Source: Antedon bifida (lineage: Eukaryota > Echinodermata > Crinoidea > Comatulida > Antedonidae). From it: a stretch of DNA of 64,000 nucleotides. The stretch lies in contig OY727094.1 of the NCBI GenBank assembly GCA_963402885.1, positions 30,072,501-30,136,500 on the forward strand. Reading direction: 5' to 3'. Positions within the stretch are counted from its first letter, which is position 1. Every line of letters begins with the position of its first letter. The translations under genes were made by a program, and so were the position numbers. Positions 35,901 to 47,418 of the stretch are shown here, piece by piece. Below the pieces are notes generated by a model, which saw only the letters and a program-made list of their open reading frames with translations, searched no databases and was not told where the DNA came from.

Positions 35901-36407
35901 GCTTCCGCCAATCATTACTATTGTGTAACAGTTTAACCCTCACGCATTTAATTGGGCTTGTAATCTAACAACAGGACACTGAGCTCGCCTTATGTCTGGC
36001 TGCGACAAATACCAACAGTACTGTACTATGTACATATTCTCCGCCTCGGCGCGCGGTGTTTATTACAGTATTAAGGGACGTGGAACTTATCGCAGCTACA
36101 GATAACCCCTTTGGTCTCCGGAGCTCAGCATCCTGTTAGATTGCCGTGGGCTTGTAAAGCTCTATTTGACATAAATATTTCATATGTGCTACGTCATTTG
36201 GAATTGAAAGACTTGTGTTTACAATATACGTGCCGTAGTTAAGAATAAAATGCATACATTTCTTAAACATAAAGCAAAAAGTGAATTATGAATATTCAAT
36301 AATCTATGGAACAATTTCTATTATTTTTGTTGTTAAGGTTCATACTATACTGTTATGAACAATTTGCTCCCCAAGGTCTTTCTTAGCGCCCGATGAATTA
36401 TTATTAT

Positions 36408-36500
36408 ATGTGCCCAAATATGGTAGTAATGTGCCCAAATTTGGAAGTTATATGACATCATCATATCCATATATGGGCACATCACATTTTTGTCACATAA
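36408..36500. repeat. MITE family A copy, both tips missing
   Basis: Core ATGTGCCCAAATATGGTAGT through CATATATGGGCACATCACAT and TTTTGTCACATAAA. The terminal TGATAGTGTAGACAGAGC is absent. Confidence 0.8.
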
Positions 36501-36735
36501 ACAAGCTATATGCTATTCCTCCGGAATATTTTCGTGTACTTTTCGAGTAACTGCAAGAATTTAGCCTAGGTTTGATTGCGGCGCTATCCTTCTGCTTCAC
36601 AGGCGAATACGAGAAGCAGACAATAACAAATAATCAAATTGTATACACCCTTTTTGTATACAGAGTCTCATTCGATCTGATGTTTAATTTATAACATGCA
36701 GAATAGCCTATTAATTATAAGTCTTATTGCGTCTT

Positions 36736-36912
36736 AAGGCAAATTTACACAGACGAGCGGTGAAGGTAAGCGAAAAACTACGTACAATCTGTATCTATCC
36801 TGAGCGGAAGCCCGTCAGATCCGCGTTTCGTGTAAATGGTCATAAAGAATAACATACGGATTCTATATAATTGTATTACCATGATTACCGCTCGTCTGTG
36901 TAAATGAACCTT
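36736..36912. repeat. MITE family F, about 177 bp
   Basis: Inverted ends of about 25 bp: AAGGCAAATTTACACAGACG then AGCGGT at the left and its near complement (ACCGCTCGTCTGTGTAAATG) at the right. No coding capacity. Confidence 0.8.
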
Positions 36913-37168
36913 TATAGACCAAACACTACTAAATAACACAATCTTTGAAACAAACGACCAACGTACTCAAATCATTTATTTATAATTAAAATGTATTCAT
37001 CTAGAAATGGAAACAAAACTTTAGTATGTGTATCGTAAAAAATACTGAAAGTGCGTATAATATCAATGTATTTAAGAGGGCGCGCGATGTTGCTGTTTTT
37101 CAAAATACCCATTTGTAAGCCTATTACTATTATTATCATTTTTGTGCCATTACTTTTATTTAGTCAAC

Positions 37169-40100
37169 TTATATGCCCATGTTTTCATCATGATCAACTC
37201 GAACCTTTAAAAATATGATGTCGTCTCGAATATAGTCCCTGGTATTGAGAACGTGCAGAGGCGCGAACTTGGACGTTCCAAAACTGTGGTTACGCTCATT
37301 CTGAGGTCTACCCAGAAACATGCGGTTCTCCTTACATGGGACAGGCTTGAGGCTGTAAGAGATGTTGCGTCTGGCTTGTGGGTCTTCACATTGGTCGATG
37401 AGGGTAAAGGTGACTCGGTGTGTGAACGGAAATGGTAACAGAGCATCGTATTTACCACGGCAAATGCAGATAAACACTGACATAAAGTGGCCCTTAGCTG
37501 TGAAGAAAGTTTCAAACAAGGTTATTTTTATCCAAAAAAAACAAACTTTCTGTCGAAAACGAAGCCCTACTTCAATATCCTACTCTTAACTACGTAATCA
37601 AACTTTATGTGACAAAAAAATGTCCATATATGGACATGATGATGTCATGTCACTACCATATTTGAGCATATCACAACATATTTGGGCACACCACACATTT
37701 TTTGTCAAAAGTCTGATAGTGTAGACAGAGCTTTATATTACAGAAAAAAAATCGCAGATTTTATATAATATATTCTTTGGTTTATGTAACAAGGTTAGTT
37801 TCACTCGCGCAGATCACTTCTCTAAATTGTCTGTATCCTTACCTTTTCCGTCACCATTTAGACAGGCAGACATAGAAAGCTTGTAGCCATGTCTTCCTGT
37901 AAGAAATGGCGGACTAAATATGGTCGTCCTCTTGGCAATCTTTGCATCTTGGACGCGCTCCGCATAATTGTTGATTTTCCAGACTAAGTGAGATCCGAAC
38001 ATCTTCTCGAGGTCTTGTACCTTATCAACGCAGGTCTGTAGAGAGTCTGTGCCATCCTCCAGATTAACGCCGTGGACGTCAATTATAATTTTCTGTGAAG
38101 CAATCTTCTCTCCGATCATAGCAACATGGTTGTTCATTGACGTGTTGTCCGTCATGTGGTAACGCATTTCTGAACGAATTGACTGCAATAATAATATAGG
38201 AAATTATAGAAAAATACGGTCAATATAGGAAGCTTTCTATATGCGACAACCTATATGAACCAGTTAGGTTGTTAATTCAGTACATGTGGACAATTTGGTG
38301 GTTTCAGACGACGGACGACGACTCTCGAATGACTTAATTGTCGATCGGCGGAATCGAAAGCTCTTTTATTACCACTAATACAGTTAAATAACATGAAAGG
38401 CTACCCTATGTAAAGTTATTATATCTAAATTCAACCTGTCTCTTTGATTGAAAGAGCAAAGAAATGTATGATGCTTATACACTTTAAGGTGTTAAGGTCA
38501 TATTGCGAAGCCAATTTGTCATGTTTAAAATGAGTGTATTCATATTGAAACATAATAAGTAGTACATACTGTGAATGTGCAGCCAAATCCTACAAATTCG
38601 CACTCAATAACCTCCAAAGGACAATTGGTACTAAGATGTTTATCGATGTTGTGCCTCAAGAACTCGGTATTAACGTCACATCCGTTTGGACAATGTACCA
38701 AGAAGTTTGGACAGATGTTGTAATGGTATATCTCGTCTTTGTGGAATATGCACTTGTTACAGAATTCGCACGTGATCATTCTTTTATGGCAGTCCTCTTT
38801 CAAGTGGTTCTCCATGAAGATTTTTTCCATACTGGCACCGCATACATTCGGGCATTCTATCAACACGTAAAGACAGTGCTTGAGGTGATCCTATTAAAGA
38901 AATATTCGTTGTATACATTAGTGCTTCCTTGCATAGAAATAAAGAGCTGTTTGATAATAGGCGTACTGTTATACAAAGCCACGATTTGGAGAACCTGTTT
39001 TTATTATATATGATGGAAAGTATCACTCTGTCTATACACTATCAAACAAGTTTGATGTGCCCAAATACGGTAGTGATATACCCAAATATGGTAGTGATAT
39101 GATAGGATCATGTTCATATATGGGCACATCACTTTTTTTCCTCGCATAAAGTTTGATAGCGTAGACAGAGCTTAAGCTCGTGATTGATATGGGTACAACA
39201 ATTGTAAAGTGGTTGCGTTGTTTTGAAGGTATCGAGCGTTTTCGGAACCATTGTGGTGAAACAACTCCGATTATTTATTTGGAAAAGAAAACCAATCACC
39301 AACACCACCACCAACGCCTAGGTAGATAGAAGAAAAATACAATGCAAAAGAAGAACTCTCTTGAGTTGAGCACTTTGATAAATCCTGGACCCGCCACTGT
39401 GCCCCATGATTTTATGAGATATTACCTTTGATTGGCCAAGGATACCCGTCCATTGGCAGCTTCTGGCGTGGTTTACACACTTCACTTTTTGAATGTCAAT
39501 CTCTTGACCAAACACACAATCCACGTACACTCTATCGCGCGTTAAACTCTGGTCATCAATCGGACACTTCTGGGACGCTCTGAAAGATATATATAAAGCT
39601 CTGTCTACACTATCAAACTAGTTTGAGAAAAAAAGTGTGAAGTGCCCAAATATGGTAGTGATATGATGTTATCGTGTCCTATGGACAGAGCTTTTAAATT
39701 ACATGTGTCTATTTTTTTTAAACAAATTATTTTGTACATGTCACTCATTTGTGATTGTATTACAATGTAAGACAACATCAGAAAGACAGAGACAGACATT
39801 AAGAGTGCACGAGTAGAGCACTAGTTTAATAATTGTAAGGAAAGGAAGTTTGGCCATCTTGTAAGGCTAAGAAAGAAGCATTATATTAGGAGATTTTGGG
39901 CCTGGAAAATGGCGAGTTGACTGGTAATATATACCTTAAAAGCTGCGGCAAAACAGACGGAGATTTTGAGAGAGAACATTGTAAGTTAACTGGTAATATA
40001 CCTTAAAAGCTTCGGCAAACAGAGTGAGATTTTGGGAGGGAAAATGGCGATAAGTAGGCCTACCTTAAAAGCTGCGGCAAACACGAGGAGCAGCATCGAT

Positions 40101-40413
40101 GTCCGCAGTCCTCTAATAAGACTGGAAACACAAGTATTTGCTGACATGATACACATTTGTATTTTTCTTCAATAGGATTCACAAACACGACTTGTTTCCC
40201 GTCTAACGTAGATCTGTAAGCCGAATCCTCCTCATCGTCACTTGACGCCACATCTATTCTGGATAGTTCAGAATATCTGCTGCTAAGGGAACCAGTTGTC
40301 GACGAATAAACGGACCCAAATTTACTTAATTCATCTCCACTGGAATGTTTTCCGAATGAACTAACGCTGCCGCCTTCTGCCATATTGCTAGAGTTTTGTT
40401 TGGCAGTAGACAT
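37169..40413 (-). CDS. TRAF-family signalling adaptor / RING protein, copy B, 497 aa
   Basis: Five coding exons (minus): 40413-40064, 39579-39426, 38890-38570, 38182-37843 and 37497-37169. Phases agree and the total is 1494 nt. Exons 2, 4 and 5 have exactly the same lengths as in copy A (154, 340, 329 nt) and exon 3 differs by one codon, so the two genes are a tandem duplication. The Ser-rich N-terminus (about 1-85) is diverged from copy A but has the same acidic patch (SSDDEEDS). The RING is CVSC, then DCGHRCCSSC, then KCPID. Zinc fingers are CPNVCG, CEFCNKC, CPNGCD and CEFVGFGC. The MATH domain has LVWKINNYAERV, FSPPFLTGRHGYKLSM, FTHRVTFTLIDQ, FLGRPQNERN and YIRDDIIFLKVRVD. All RING and zinc ligands visible in copy A are conserved here, so both look functional. 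Introns contain three family A MITEs. Confidence 0.93.
37596..37735. repeat. MITE family A copy, TRAF-B intron 4
   Basis: Reverse orientation relative to the 20205 copy: TCAAACTTTATGTGACAAAA first, TGATAGTGTAGACAGAGCTT last. An internal CATATTTGAGCATATCAC / CATATTTGGGCACACCAC duplication is present. Confidence 0.85.
39026..39174. repeat. MITE family A copy, TRAF-B intron 2
   Basis: CTCTGTCTATACACTATCAA at the left, TTTGATAGCGTAGACAGAGC at the right. The core has two copies of CCCAAATAYGGTAGTGATAT. Confidence 0.87.
39595..39694. repeat. MITE family A copy with internal deletion, TRAF-B intron 1
   Basis: The left half is intact (AAAGCTCTGTCTACACTATC) but the right half collapses to GGACAGAGCTTTT. 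It starts 16 bp from the start of exon 2 (39579), inside the acceptor region of intron 1. Confidence 0.82.
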
Positions 40414-40688
40414 AAGAAAAATGACTGTTTTCGAGTATTGTGCTTATTTTCATATCTTGTTTTTACGAGTTTGACGATCGATGTTATCAATTATGCTGCT
40501 TTATTACCAATAGTCACGATCTCAAGTTTATTACCGATAACAAAATAATGCAAATTTACATAAATTTTATTATCTATTTTTTTTAGCATTTTCAGTTGCT
40601 ATAGACATGCGTGACCCTGGTTTTTCTGGGATGTACTGGAACCTATGAGTCTTCGTAGAATAGAAAGTGCAGTTAGTGCGCATTGTCT

Positions 40689-40819
40689 AAAGCTCTGTCT
40701 ACACTATCAAACTAGTTTGATAAAAAAGTGTGATGTGCCCAAATATGGTATGGCATCATCATGTCCATATAATTATTTTTCTGTTACATAAAGTTTGATA
40801 TTTTGTAGACAGAGCTTAA
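40689..40819. repeat. MITE family A copy, upstream of TRAF-B
   Basis: AAAGCTCTGTCTACACTATC to TTTTGTAGACAGAGCTTAAA. It lies about 280 bp upstream of the TRAF-B start codon and directly beside a family E element. Confidence 0.87.
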
Positions 40820-41065
40820 AGCTTGGTTCCCACTTAGGAGGACGCAAGATAATCGAATTGATCAATGAAGCTTAGTTCCCACTAGGACGTAACACGGGGA
40901 CGTAAACGCAACGCAAACGTGTTAACCAATGACAAGCGACAGTTCGAATAATCCATCGCTTGTGATTGGTCAATTCATGTACGTTGCGTTACGTCCTTGT
41001 GTTGCGTCTCTAGTAAGAACAAAGCATAACAAGCGACAGTTCGGATAAATCCATCGCATTATCAT
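40820..41065. repeat. MITE family E, nested or duplicated copies
   Basis: A central copy at 40868-41025 has ends GAAGCTTAGTTCCCACTAGG then ACGTAACAC, and in complement ACGTCCTTGTGTTGCGTCTC then TAGTAAGAACAAAGC. It is flanked by partial copies (AAGCTTGGTTCCCACTTAGG at 40830; AACAAGCGACAGTTCGGATA at 41028). Confidence 0.65.
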
Positions 41066-42010
41066 AATAAATGTGCGTGTAGTTTACATTTCTTTCTTCA
41101 AAGACTAGTACAGTAGGCCTACAGTACCGTAATTCTTCTGGCAAATGTAATATAGGCTTACTCTTTCAAGCCTGATACTATAAGAATGACGGAAGAAGGC
41201 ATCATCTTGTTCACATGTTGCGTGTCTCACCAAGTCAATAATACCCGTATGACGAACAACCAATTTAGAGAGTTAATAAAGAAGTTGTATGTGCCAATAC
41301 TATTCATAAATTCTGCTGCTGCGGTGAAGTAAAAGTGTTTTTCGTAGTTCCATGTTTTTCACTAAGATGTTTGCGTCACTAGGATAAAGAATAATAGAGG
41401 AGTTCACAATGCGTGAAACAAAACGATCTAAGCCCTTTAAGTAACGCACTCTCTTTCTCAATTCTGAAGAATATATATACAAGAATACATTATACAATTT
41501 TAGCTGCCGACGAGAAGGGCATCCCGATTTGACGTTAGTTATGGGTATGTAGGCTGTAAGTTTTTAAATATTGTTCGTAAATTTTACTTGATTTGCTTTT
41601 TTTCGAAATACGAAAAAAGTATGAAATTGATTTTGACTAAATAGGCCTAGGCCTATATTATGAATGAATGAAAGAAAACAGATATTTTATATTTTTTTAA
41701 ACAACTGCATGATTTATGTCAAAGGTGGCCGCAGCACTACAGTATACAACTGAAAGATCAAGACAAGAATTGGATGCAAAGGATCATTATTTATTATTGT
41801 TTTTTCAGATATATCGACGATATCTAAAAAAGAATATATCAATAAATTGTCAGTAGACAATAATTATAACATTATACCGATGAATCAATACGCAGATAAC
41901 ACACAATTAGCCGAAGAGGCCAGTATATCGTTACTTCGCCTCAGTGAAACGCTTAATAATGGTACAGAAGAAACGAGGCAGCATAGATTAGCGCCAAGTG
42001 TTTTTGGTGA
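41066..42010. other. Spacer between TRAF-B and the orphan gene
   Basis: AT-rich. From 41809, after an AG, a frame is open to 42137 and overlaps the orphan gene's first exon in another frame. It could be leader sequence of that gene. Nothing else is recognised. Confidence 0.4.
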
Positions 42011-42870
42011 ATGGAAATTGGTCGTTCGACGTCCTCTCTGGCAAAACTTCCGAAACCCAAGCTTAAATTTCCATACAGGCTGTACATCAGTTCAACTAAT
42101 GATCAGAAACATATATTTAATCACTATGATGATATAAGTATGTATATTAGTAACTATAGAAAGTGTAAAACACGTGTTAATGACGTTTTTACGACGCGCA
42201 TTTCAAAGGAATACGAAACTCTTATGAATGCATTGTCTTTTGCTGTGAAAGTTAAACTACTTCGATTGGTCAAGTGAGTAATACGCTTTCTTTTATTTAA
42301 AACAAATAATAAATAAAAACACCAGACTGTGGGTTTGGTTTGGGAAAAAGTTGAATTTCCTCGTGAAATGGTTCACTGGCCTAGAGTCTCGGTGTCATTT
42401 TTTTGACAAAAGGTGGCGGGGCTGTATTGAAAGTTTGTTCTTTCAGCTAATGTAAGCAGAGTGTCTTTTATATTAAAATGTTTGCTTTTCTTTTTGATTT
42501 TAGAGAATTTCGGAACAATGCAAATGGTATCCAAGATACAGTAAAAGAAGTCTTGACTATTGAGAAGAGGGAACACCAACTAGATGGAGATGAGCGAAAG
42601 GTCAACTTAACACCGCTTCGAAATGACACCAGTAACGACAAGAAGACAAGTCTGTGTATAAACCCAACTACAATTGAAGTAAATCGAAACAATACAACAA
42701 CTTCGTATTCTATTCGGCGCACTTCGGTAGAACTCGGTAAAACTCGTAATGCGCTCGCCAAATTAACCATACAAGGCAACCGGTATTACCCAGAAAAGAA
42801 ACCATTTTATTTCCCGCTGAATATGCCTACCACCAAATGTCGACCGATCTTTAATTCAGTCGTACAATAA
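42011..42870 (+). CDS. Unrecognised two-exon protein, about 209 aa
   Basis: Exon 1 is 42011-42273, ending at a good donor (AAGTGAGTAA). Exon 2 is 42504-42870 after TTTTAG, with stop TAA. Phases agree and the total is 630 nt. The protein is basic and hydrophilic, with no transmembrane segment or signal peptide. The start MEIGRSTSSLAKLPKPKLKF is Lys/Pro-rich; the middle SKEYETLMNALSFAVKVKLL and REFRNNANGIQDTVKEVL look helical; the tail is Thr/Asn/Arg-rich and ends in FYFPLNMPTTKCRPIFN. I do not recognise a family. It lies divergent to TRAF-B and upstream of coronin. Support is the clean splice and the long open exon 2. An alternative start further upstream in another frame cannot be excluded. 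Confidence 0.5.
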
Positions 42871-42896
42871 ACTAACACAATAATTATATATTTTAG

Positions 42897-43312
42897 GTCT
42901 AGTTACCTCCGCCGAGGAGGTTATATTTTGTTGTCTATGTTAGCAGGATAGACTAAAAGAAGACGGATCCTTACCAAATTTAAACCACAGATATGTGTTC
43001 ACGGAGGAGTCCGTCAAAAGGGCCATCCGGACCAGAATACCAATTCTGGACCACTTTTTTGATCATTTTACTTAGGCCGTCAAAACTACAAGACGGATCT
43101 TACAACATTTTAAACCACAAATTGATATGGTCACAGAAGACTCCATTCAATTTTGGAGGAAACACGGACAAGGATTTTCACTTTTTATTATTTTATTAAT
43201 TTTAGGCCGTACGTTAAAACTAAAAGACGGATCTTTATCATTTTCTCTTTTTACTCCAGGCGGGGGTTGCTTGCTCTGGTTTATAATATATTTTTAATTG
43301 GTTATCCGCACT
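42897..43312. mobile_element. Hairpin-ended non-autonomous repeat
   Basis: Starts TCTAGTTACCTCCGCCGAGG then AGGTTAT, with an ACCTCC-GCCG-AGGAGGT hairpin, followed by GTTAGCAGGATAGACTAAAA. It contains three diverged direct repeats keyed on AAGACGGATC (about 42960, 43091, 43224) with TTAAACCACA. It ends near TTGGTTATCCGCAC, which resembles the TTATCCGC end of the 7668 element. This hairpin-plus-AGCAGGATA form is, to my knowledge, a common dispersed repeat type in marine invertebrates. No ORF. Confidence 0.5.
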
Positions 43313-43559
43313 TGTTTTACTCATGTGTTTGTTTATGTGTGATCCACTTGTTATACCAGTGCTGCGACACCGATAGTGCCATCACGTTAAACCAGGAACT
43401 CTTAATGTATAAAACTGTAATTGTGTTACAATAATCTTTATGTTATTCTTAGATCATTGTAATGACTAAAAATAAAGTTTCATATTCTGTAGCGCCCTCT
43501 TAAATTGCGAAGTTTAGGCTCGGTCGTTGGTTGGTCGATTGACAACGCCCTTTCTGTGT
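43313..43559. other. Coronin 5' flank
   Basis: No coding signal. It probably holds the coronin promoter. Confidence 0.35.
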
Positions 43560-43694
43560 CTACCATTTACTTCCGGGTATTATTCAACTTTACCGCATTC
43601 AGTTCGAACTCAACTCGTGGTGTAAAGACCAGCTAAACGAGAACATTTTCAAAGTTTCAATTTTTTTTTCAAACAACTGTTTCTGATAAAAAGG
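43560..43694 (+). other. Probable non-coding first exon of the coronin gene
   Basis: GC-richer than its surroundings and ends at a good donor (AAAAAGG then GTATGT, intron from 43695). The coronin coding exon opens at an AG only four bases before its ATG, so an upstream leader exon is required, and this is the best candidate. The left edge is arbitrary. Confidence 0.4.
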
Positions 43695-46081
43695 GTATGT
43701 ATTTTATTACTGAGCAGAAAATTATTGTTTGTGATTTAAAATATTCAAAACAACACGCAACCGGCTTACCACCAGGCAGGCTGGTCCAGCCAGCAGGAAG
43801 CAAAGAGGGCAGGCGGCAGGCGGCAGGGCAGACAGAGGCCCTCTGTACCTAGACTGCTACCTACTCTAGGCCGGCTCTGCCTGAAAAGGAGAATCGCTGT
43901 TGTTGTTGTTCAATCATTGTTGCATGGGTTGAATACTCTAAATCTCTCATGCTTAATAATAAACAGGGGCTAAGCCTAGCCTACTTGTGAGATCGAAAAA
44001 TTCAATGATCTGAAACAGGCCTAATATTTAATTTAGGCAAATATAAATATATATTAAATTAAATATTTTTTTGTTAATGTTGTTGTTGATGGCAGGTCAT
44101 ACATAATTAATTTTAGCCCTCATGGTTTAATTTAAAATAGGATTTTAAAGTGTGATGAAACGCTCCTTTAATTTCTTTCTAAGCTTGTAAAATTATAATT
44201 CAAAATAAACATACAAAATATTAGGCTGATATTATAGGGCCGGCTATTTAAAATTGCCAATTTCGTGGATCTTTTAATATGTGGCAGCTAGTCTTTGTAA
44301 CAGTAGAATCTATGTTATTATATTAAGTAACCAACATGATTTATACAAGTGTCCTGTTTTACATTCATGTCTTATTTACATTTTATTTAATCCAAACAAC
44401 ATTTGAGGCAAGGATCATATTTGTAGCAAAATGGTACACACCTTATTGCTACGCATATCAAATGTTTCTCATCTCCAAATTCAGCAGTTGTTGCTTAATC
44501 AATTTAATTGCAATGTTTCCTAGAGTCATTTAAAATTACAAAATAATAATATGAATGTTAATATAAGCCGCCTATTTCTTTATTAAAATTATACACATAA
44601 GATATTAAGAACATGGCGATTAATGGCCATGATCAAAGAATTAACAGTTGCGTTTACACGATTTTAAAACATTTTATAATGAACTCATCAAATGATGGAA
44701 CGTCATTTAAAACAAACAACATGCTAGCACTACAATTTCTAGGCTGCTTCAGTAGCAAACACAAGTGCAAAAGAATTAGCCATTACCAGGCTCCAATCTG
44801 CAGTAGAAGTTGCTAAGTACTTTAGTTATTGCCAGGCATCTCAAAGCCACTAACTCCAACATACACAAAGACAGTCCCCAAGATGTACTGTAACTGCACA
44901 AGTAGAATTATTATTACGCTAATTAGATGCGAGACAGCGTCTGCTCAAATGCATGCAAAATGTGATTGTGTGAAGAAACGTTTGATTGCTGTATCTTATT
45001 GAAAGTTCAGACAATATTTATTGAATTAAAATTTATCAACAGTTAATAATGTGATAAATTGTAAATTTATTTACATAATTTATTTCTTTATCTTTGAAGT
45101 TATGAATGTACTATTTGATAATAAAAATAATATATGGTTATTATATTAATATTGTACAGTACATTTTATATATTTTGTAATAAATAATGTAATTCCACTT
45201 GAAGTAAAAAAAAAGTTTTAAAATATGTACATACAAATATTGATATTAATTTTATAACGATTAATTATTTACTGTAAACCATAAAATTCCATGACTATGT
45301 ATTGTTGAATCTCGACTCAAATCCTTTATCCCAAAATGAATCTTCTTTTTTTAGTTTCATAAAAATAAATTGTTTCATCTACCACCTGTTTAGAAATAGA
45401 TAAAGTATGTCAATGACCCACAAGTGGGAATGCCTGAATTCATTTAGTGTATAGTTAGATAATTTAGTTAATAGTGTTTGTAAATTATTTTACAAAAACA
45501 GTTATATTTAGTGGTTCCTAATTTAACCTATTACTGTATTTTTTATTGGAACAATTAATTAAAAACAAAAAACATGTTTGAATATCCTATTTTTTACTTT
45601 AAAATATTTTTTTATTTCTTTTATTTTTGAAGGGGCAATATTTATTAGGGGAATCTTACTTTGTTTGGCCCTGAATGTGTCCCCTTAATAGTTGTTCTAT
45701 TGTATTGTGTATTTAAACTCAAACCGAGAATTCCTTTGTAATCATTAACATAATAATGTTTTTTTAAATGGCAGTAACCCATTATTATTTTGACTTCCTG
45801 GTTTAGATATGGTTGTAATTTGACTTTCTTTAGAAAATTATAATAATCAATATTTTACATAATATAATAACAACATTGAATTGAGTACTTAACCTATTAT
45901 AAATTTAATTTATTCTTAAATAAACTGTGATTATTAAGAATAATAAACTAAATATGGTAATAAAATATTAAATAATAAAGATGATTTATGATTTAAAAAT
46001 TATTGGCCATACTTCCTGATCCATAATAACAGTGTACATCCAGGGCAGCTGCAACAAGCTGTATTTCCATTGCTAAAGGAA

Positions 46082-46228
46082 GTCTAACTTTATGTGACAA
46101 CAAATATGATGTGCCCATATATGGCCATGATGATGTCATATCACTTCCATGTTTGGTCATATCGCTACCATATTTGGGCACATCACACGTTTTTGTCGAA
46201 CCAGTTTGATAGGGTAGACAAGGCTTTA
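46082..46228. repeat. MITE family A copy
   Basis: Reverse orientation: CTAACTTTATGTGACAACAA at the left, CCAGTTTGATAGGGTAGACA then AGGCTTTA at the right. The outer left tip is lost. Confidence 0.85.
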
Positions 46229-46779
46229 TAGGACATTTTTGAATTCTACACACAATGTAGGCTAATGTACCATTATGCAAATATTTTTCTTGAATATCAT
46301 GAAAAATTTGATTTGAATATATCAGAAAAATCATCATAAATTGACATTAAAATTAAAAAATTAATTGGTTGAAAATAATTAAAGGCAAGTTATACAGTTA
46401 AGGTCAACAACTGGAACTGTATATTAAACTGATGAGGGTGTATTTATAAACATATTTTTATACTGCATTGTTTTGTTTTCAAGTATCGGGCCTGGAGTGC
46501 CATTAGTAAAATGTTGACATATTTTAAAGTTTACTTTTTAAATCTACCACTGACTTCTTTTTGTATTTTATCTTAATTGGTTTTTTTTAAATTTAGGTGT
46601 AAATATGAGAATTAAGAATTTTGTTTGGATTTCAATTTATTAGTAAAATCATCATAAATTATTGACATTACAAATAAATACATTTATAAAAGATTTTTCA
46701 GGATAGCCAAGAAAACTTATTAACTTATTTCCATTAGGATAAACAAAGTATTGCATTAAACACATAATATAACAAAACA

Positions 46780-46805
46780 AGTTAGTTAGTTAGTTAGTTA
46801 GTTAA
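46780..46805. repeat. (GTTA)n microsatellite
   Basis: Six or so perfect GTTA units. Confidence 0.9.
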
Positions 46806-47418
46806 AAAAGACTGTGATTGACTAGGTTATTTGGTTGAAAAGTACCAAAATGTGATTTTCATTTTTCATAAAATGATTTGTATACATTATTGTCATTTGT
46901 TGCACTTGTAGAGTATAATACGTCGCGTACCAGCGATATATAACATATCCTTTTATGGTAATCCCACTGTACTTATAATCATAACAGTACTTCCTGGATT
47001 TGAATAGTAGTTGTCAGGAAGGAAGAAGGTAGGCCTAGGCCAACAATGATTAGATACTGTAAATCATCAATTTTAAGCAATTTAATCAATGCACTAAACG
47101 TTTATTTGCAATATTATATTAACAAACATTTTGAAAGAATGAACTATGTATTATGTACTAATAATAATAATAATATCCTGCATTTATACAGTAAAGCGCC
47201 TAATGTTGTGAAACCTCTAAGCGCTGTACATATTATTACTCCGGTCATTTTTGGATCAAACACATATGGAAACATATTCCCATAGTGCAGCTAGTTGTGT
47301 CTTGAACTTATCTAGTGTTCTCATACTAATTTAAAAGTTAATTCCAGATGGCTAGGCCTAGCCTACTAAGTGCGTGTTTAGTTTTTTGTTTAAATGGGCT
47401 TTTTTTATTTATAGATTA

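Larger units (their letters stand above)
35192..37168. other. Spacer between TRAF-A and TRAF-B
   Basis: Holds the TRAF-A promoter and the TRAF-B 3' region. No gene seen. Three short repeats are listed separately (35797-35900, 36408-36500, 36736-36912). Confidence 0.6.
43695..47414 (+). other. Probable coronin intron 1
   Basis: Long AT-rich stretch without a gene. It contains a short GC-rich CAGG/GGCA-rich patch (about 43765-43850), a family A MITE (46082-46228), a GTTA microsatellite (46780-46805) and a TAA run (47160-47173). Confidence 0.4.

Noticed and set aside
44613..44816. 67-codon frame in coronin intron 1
   Set aside because: Short, no homology recognised, inside a probable intron.
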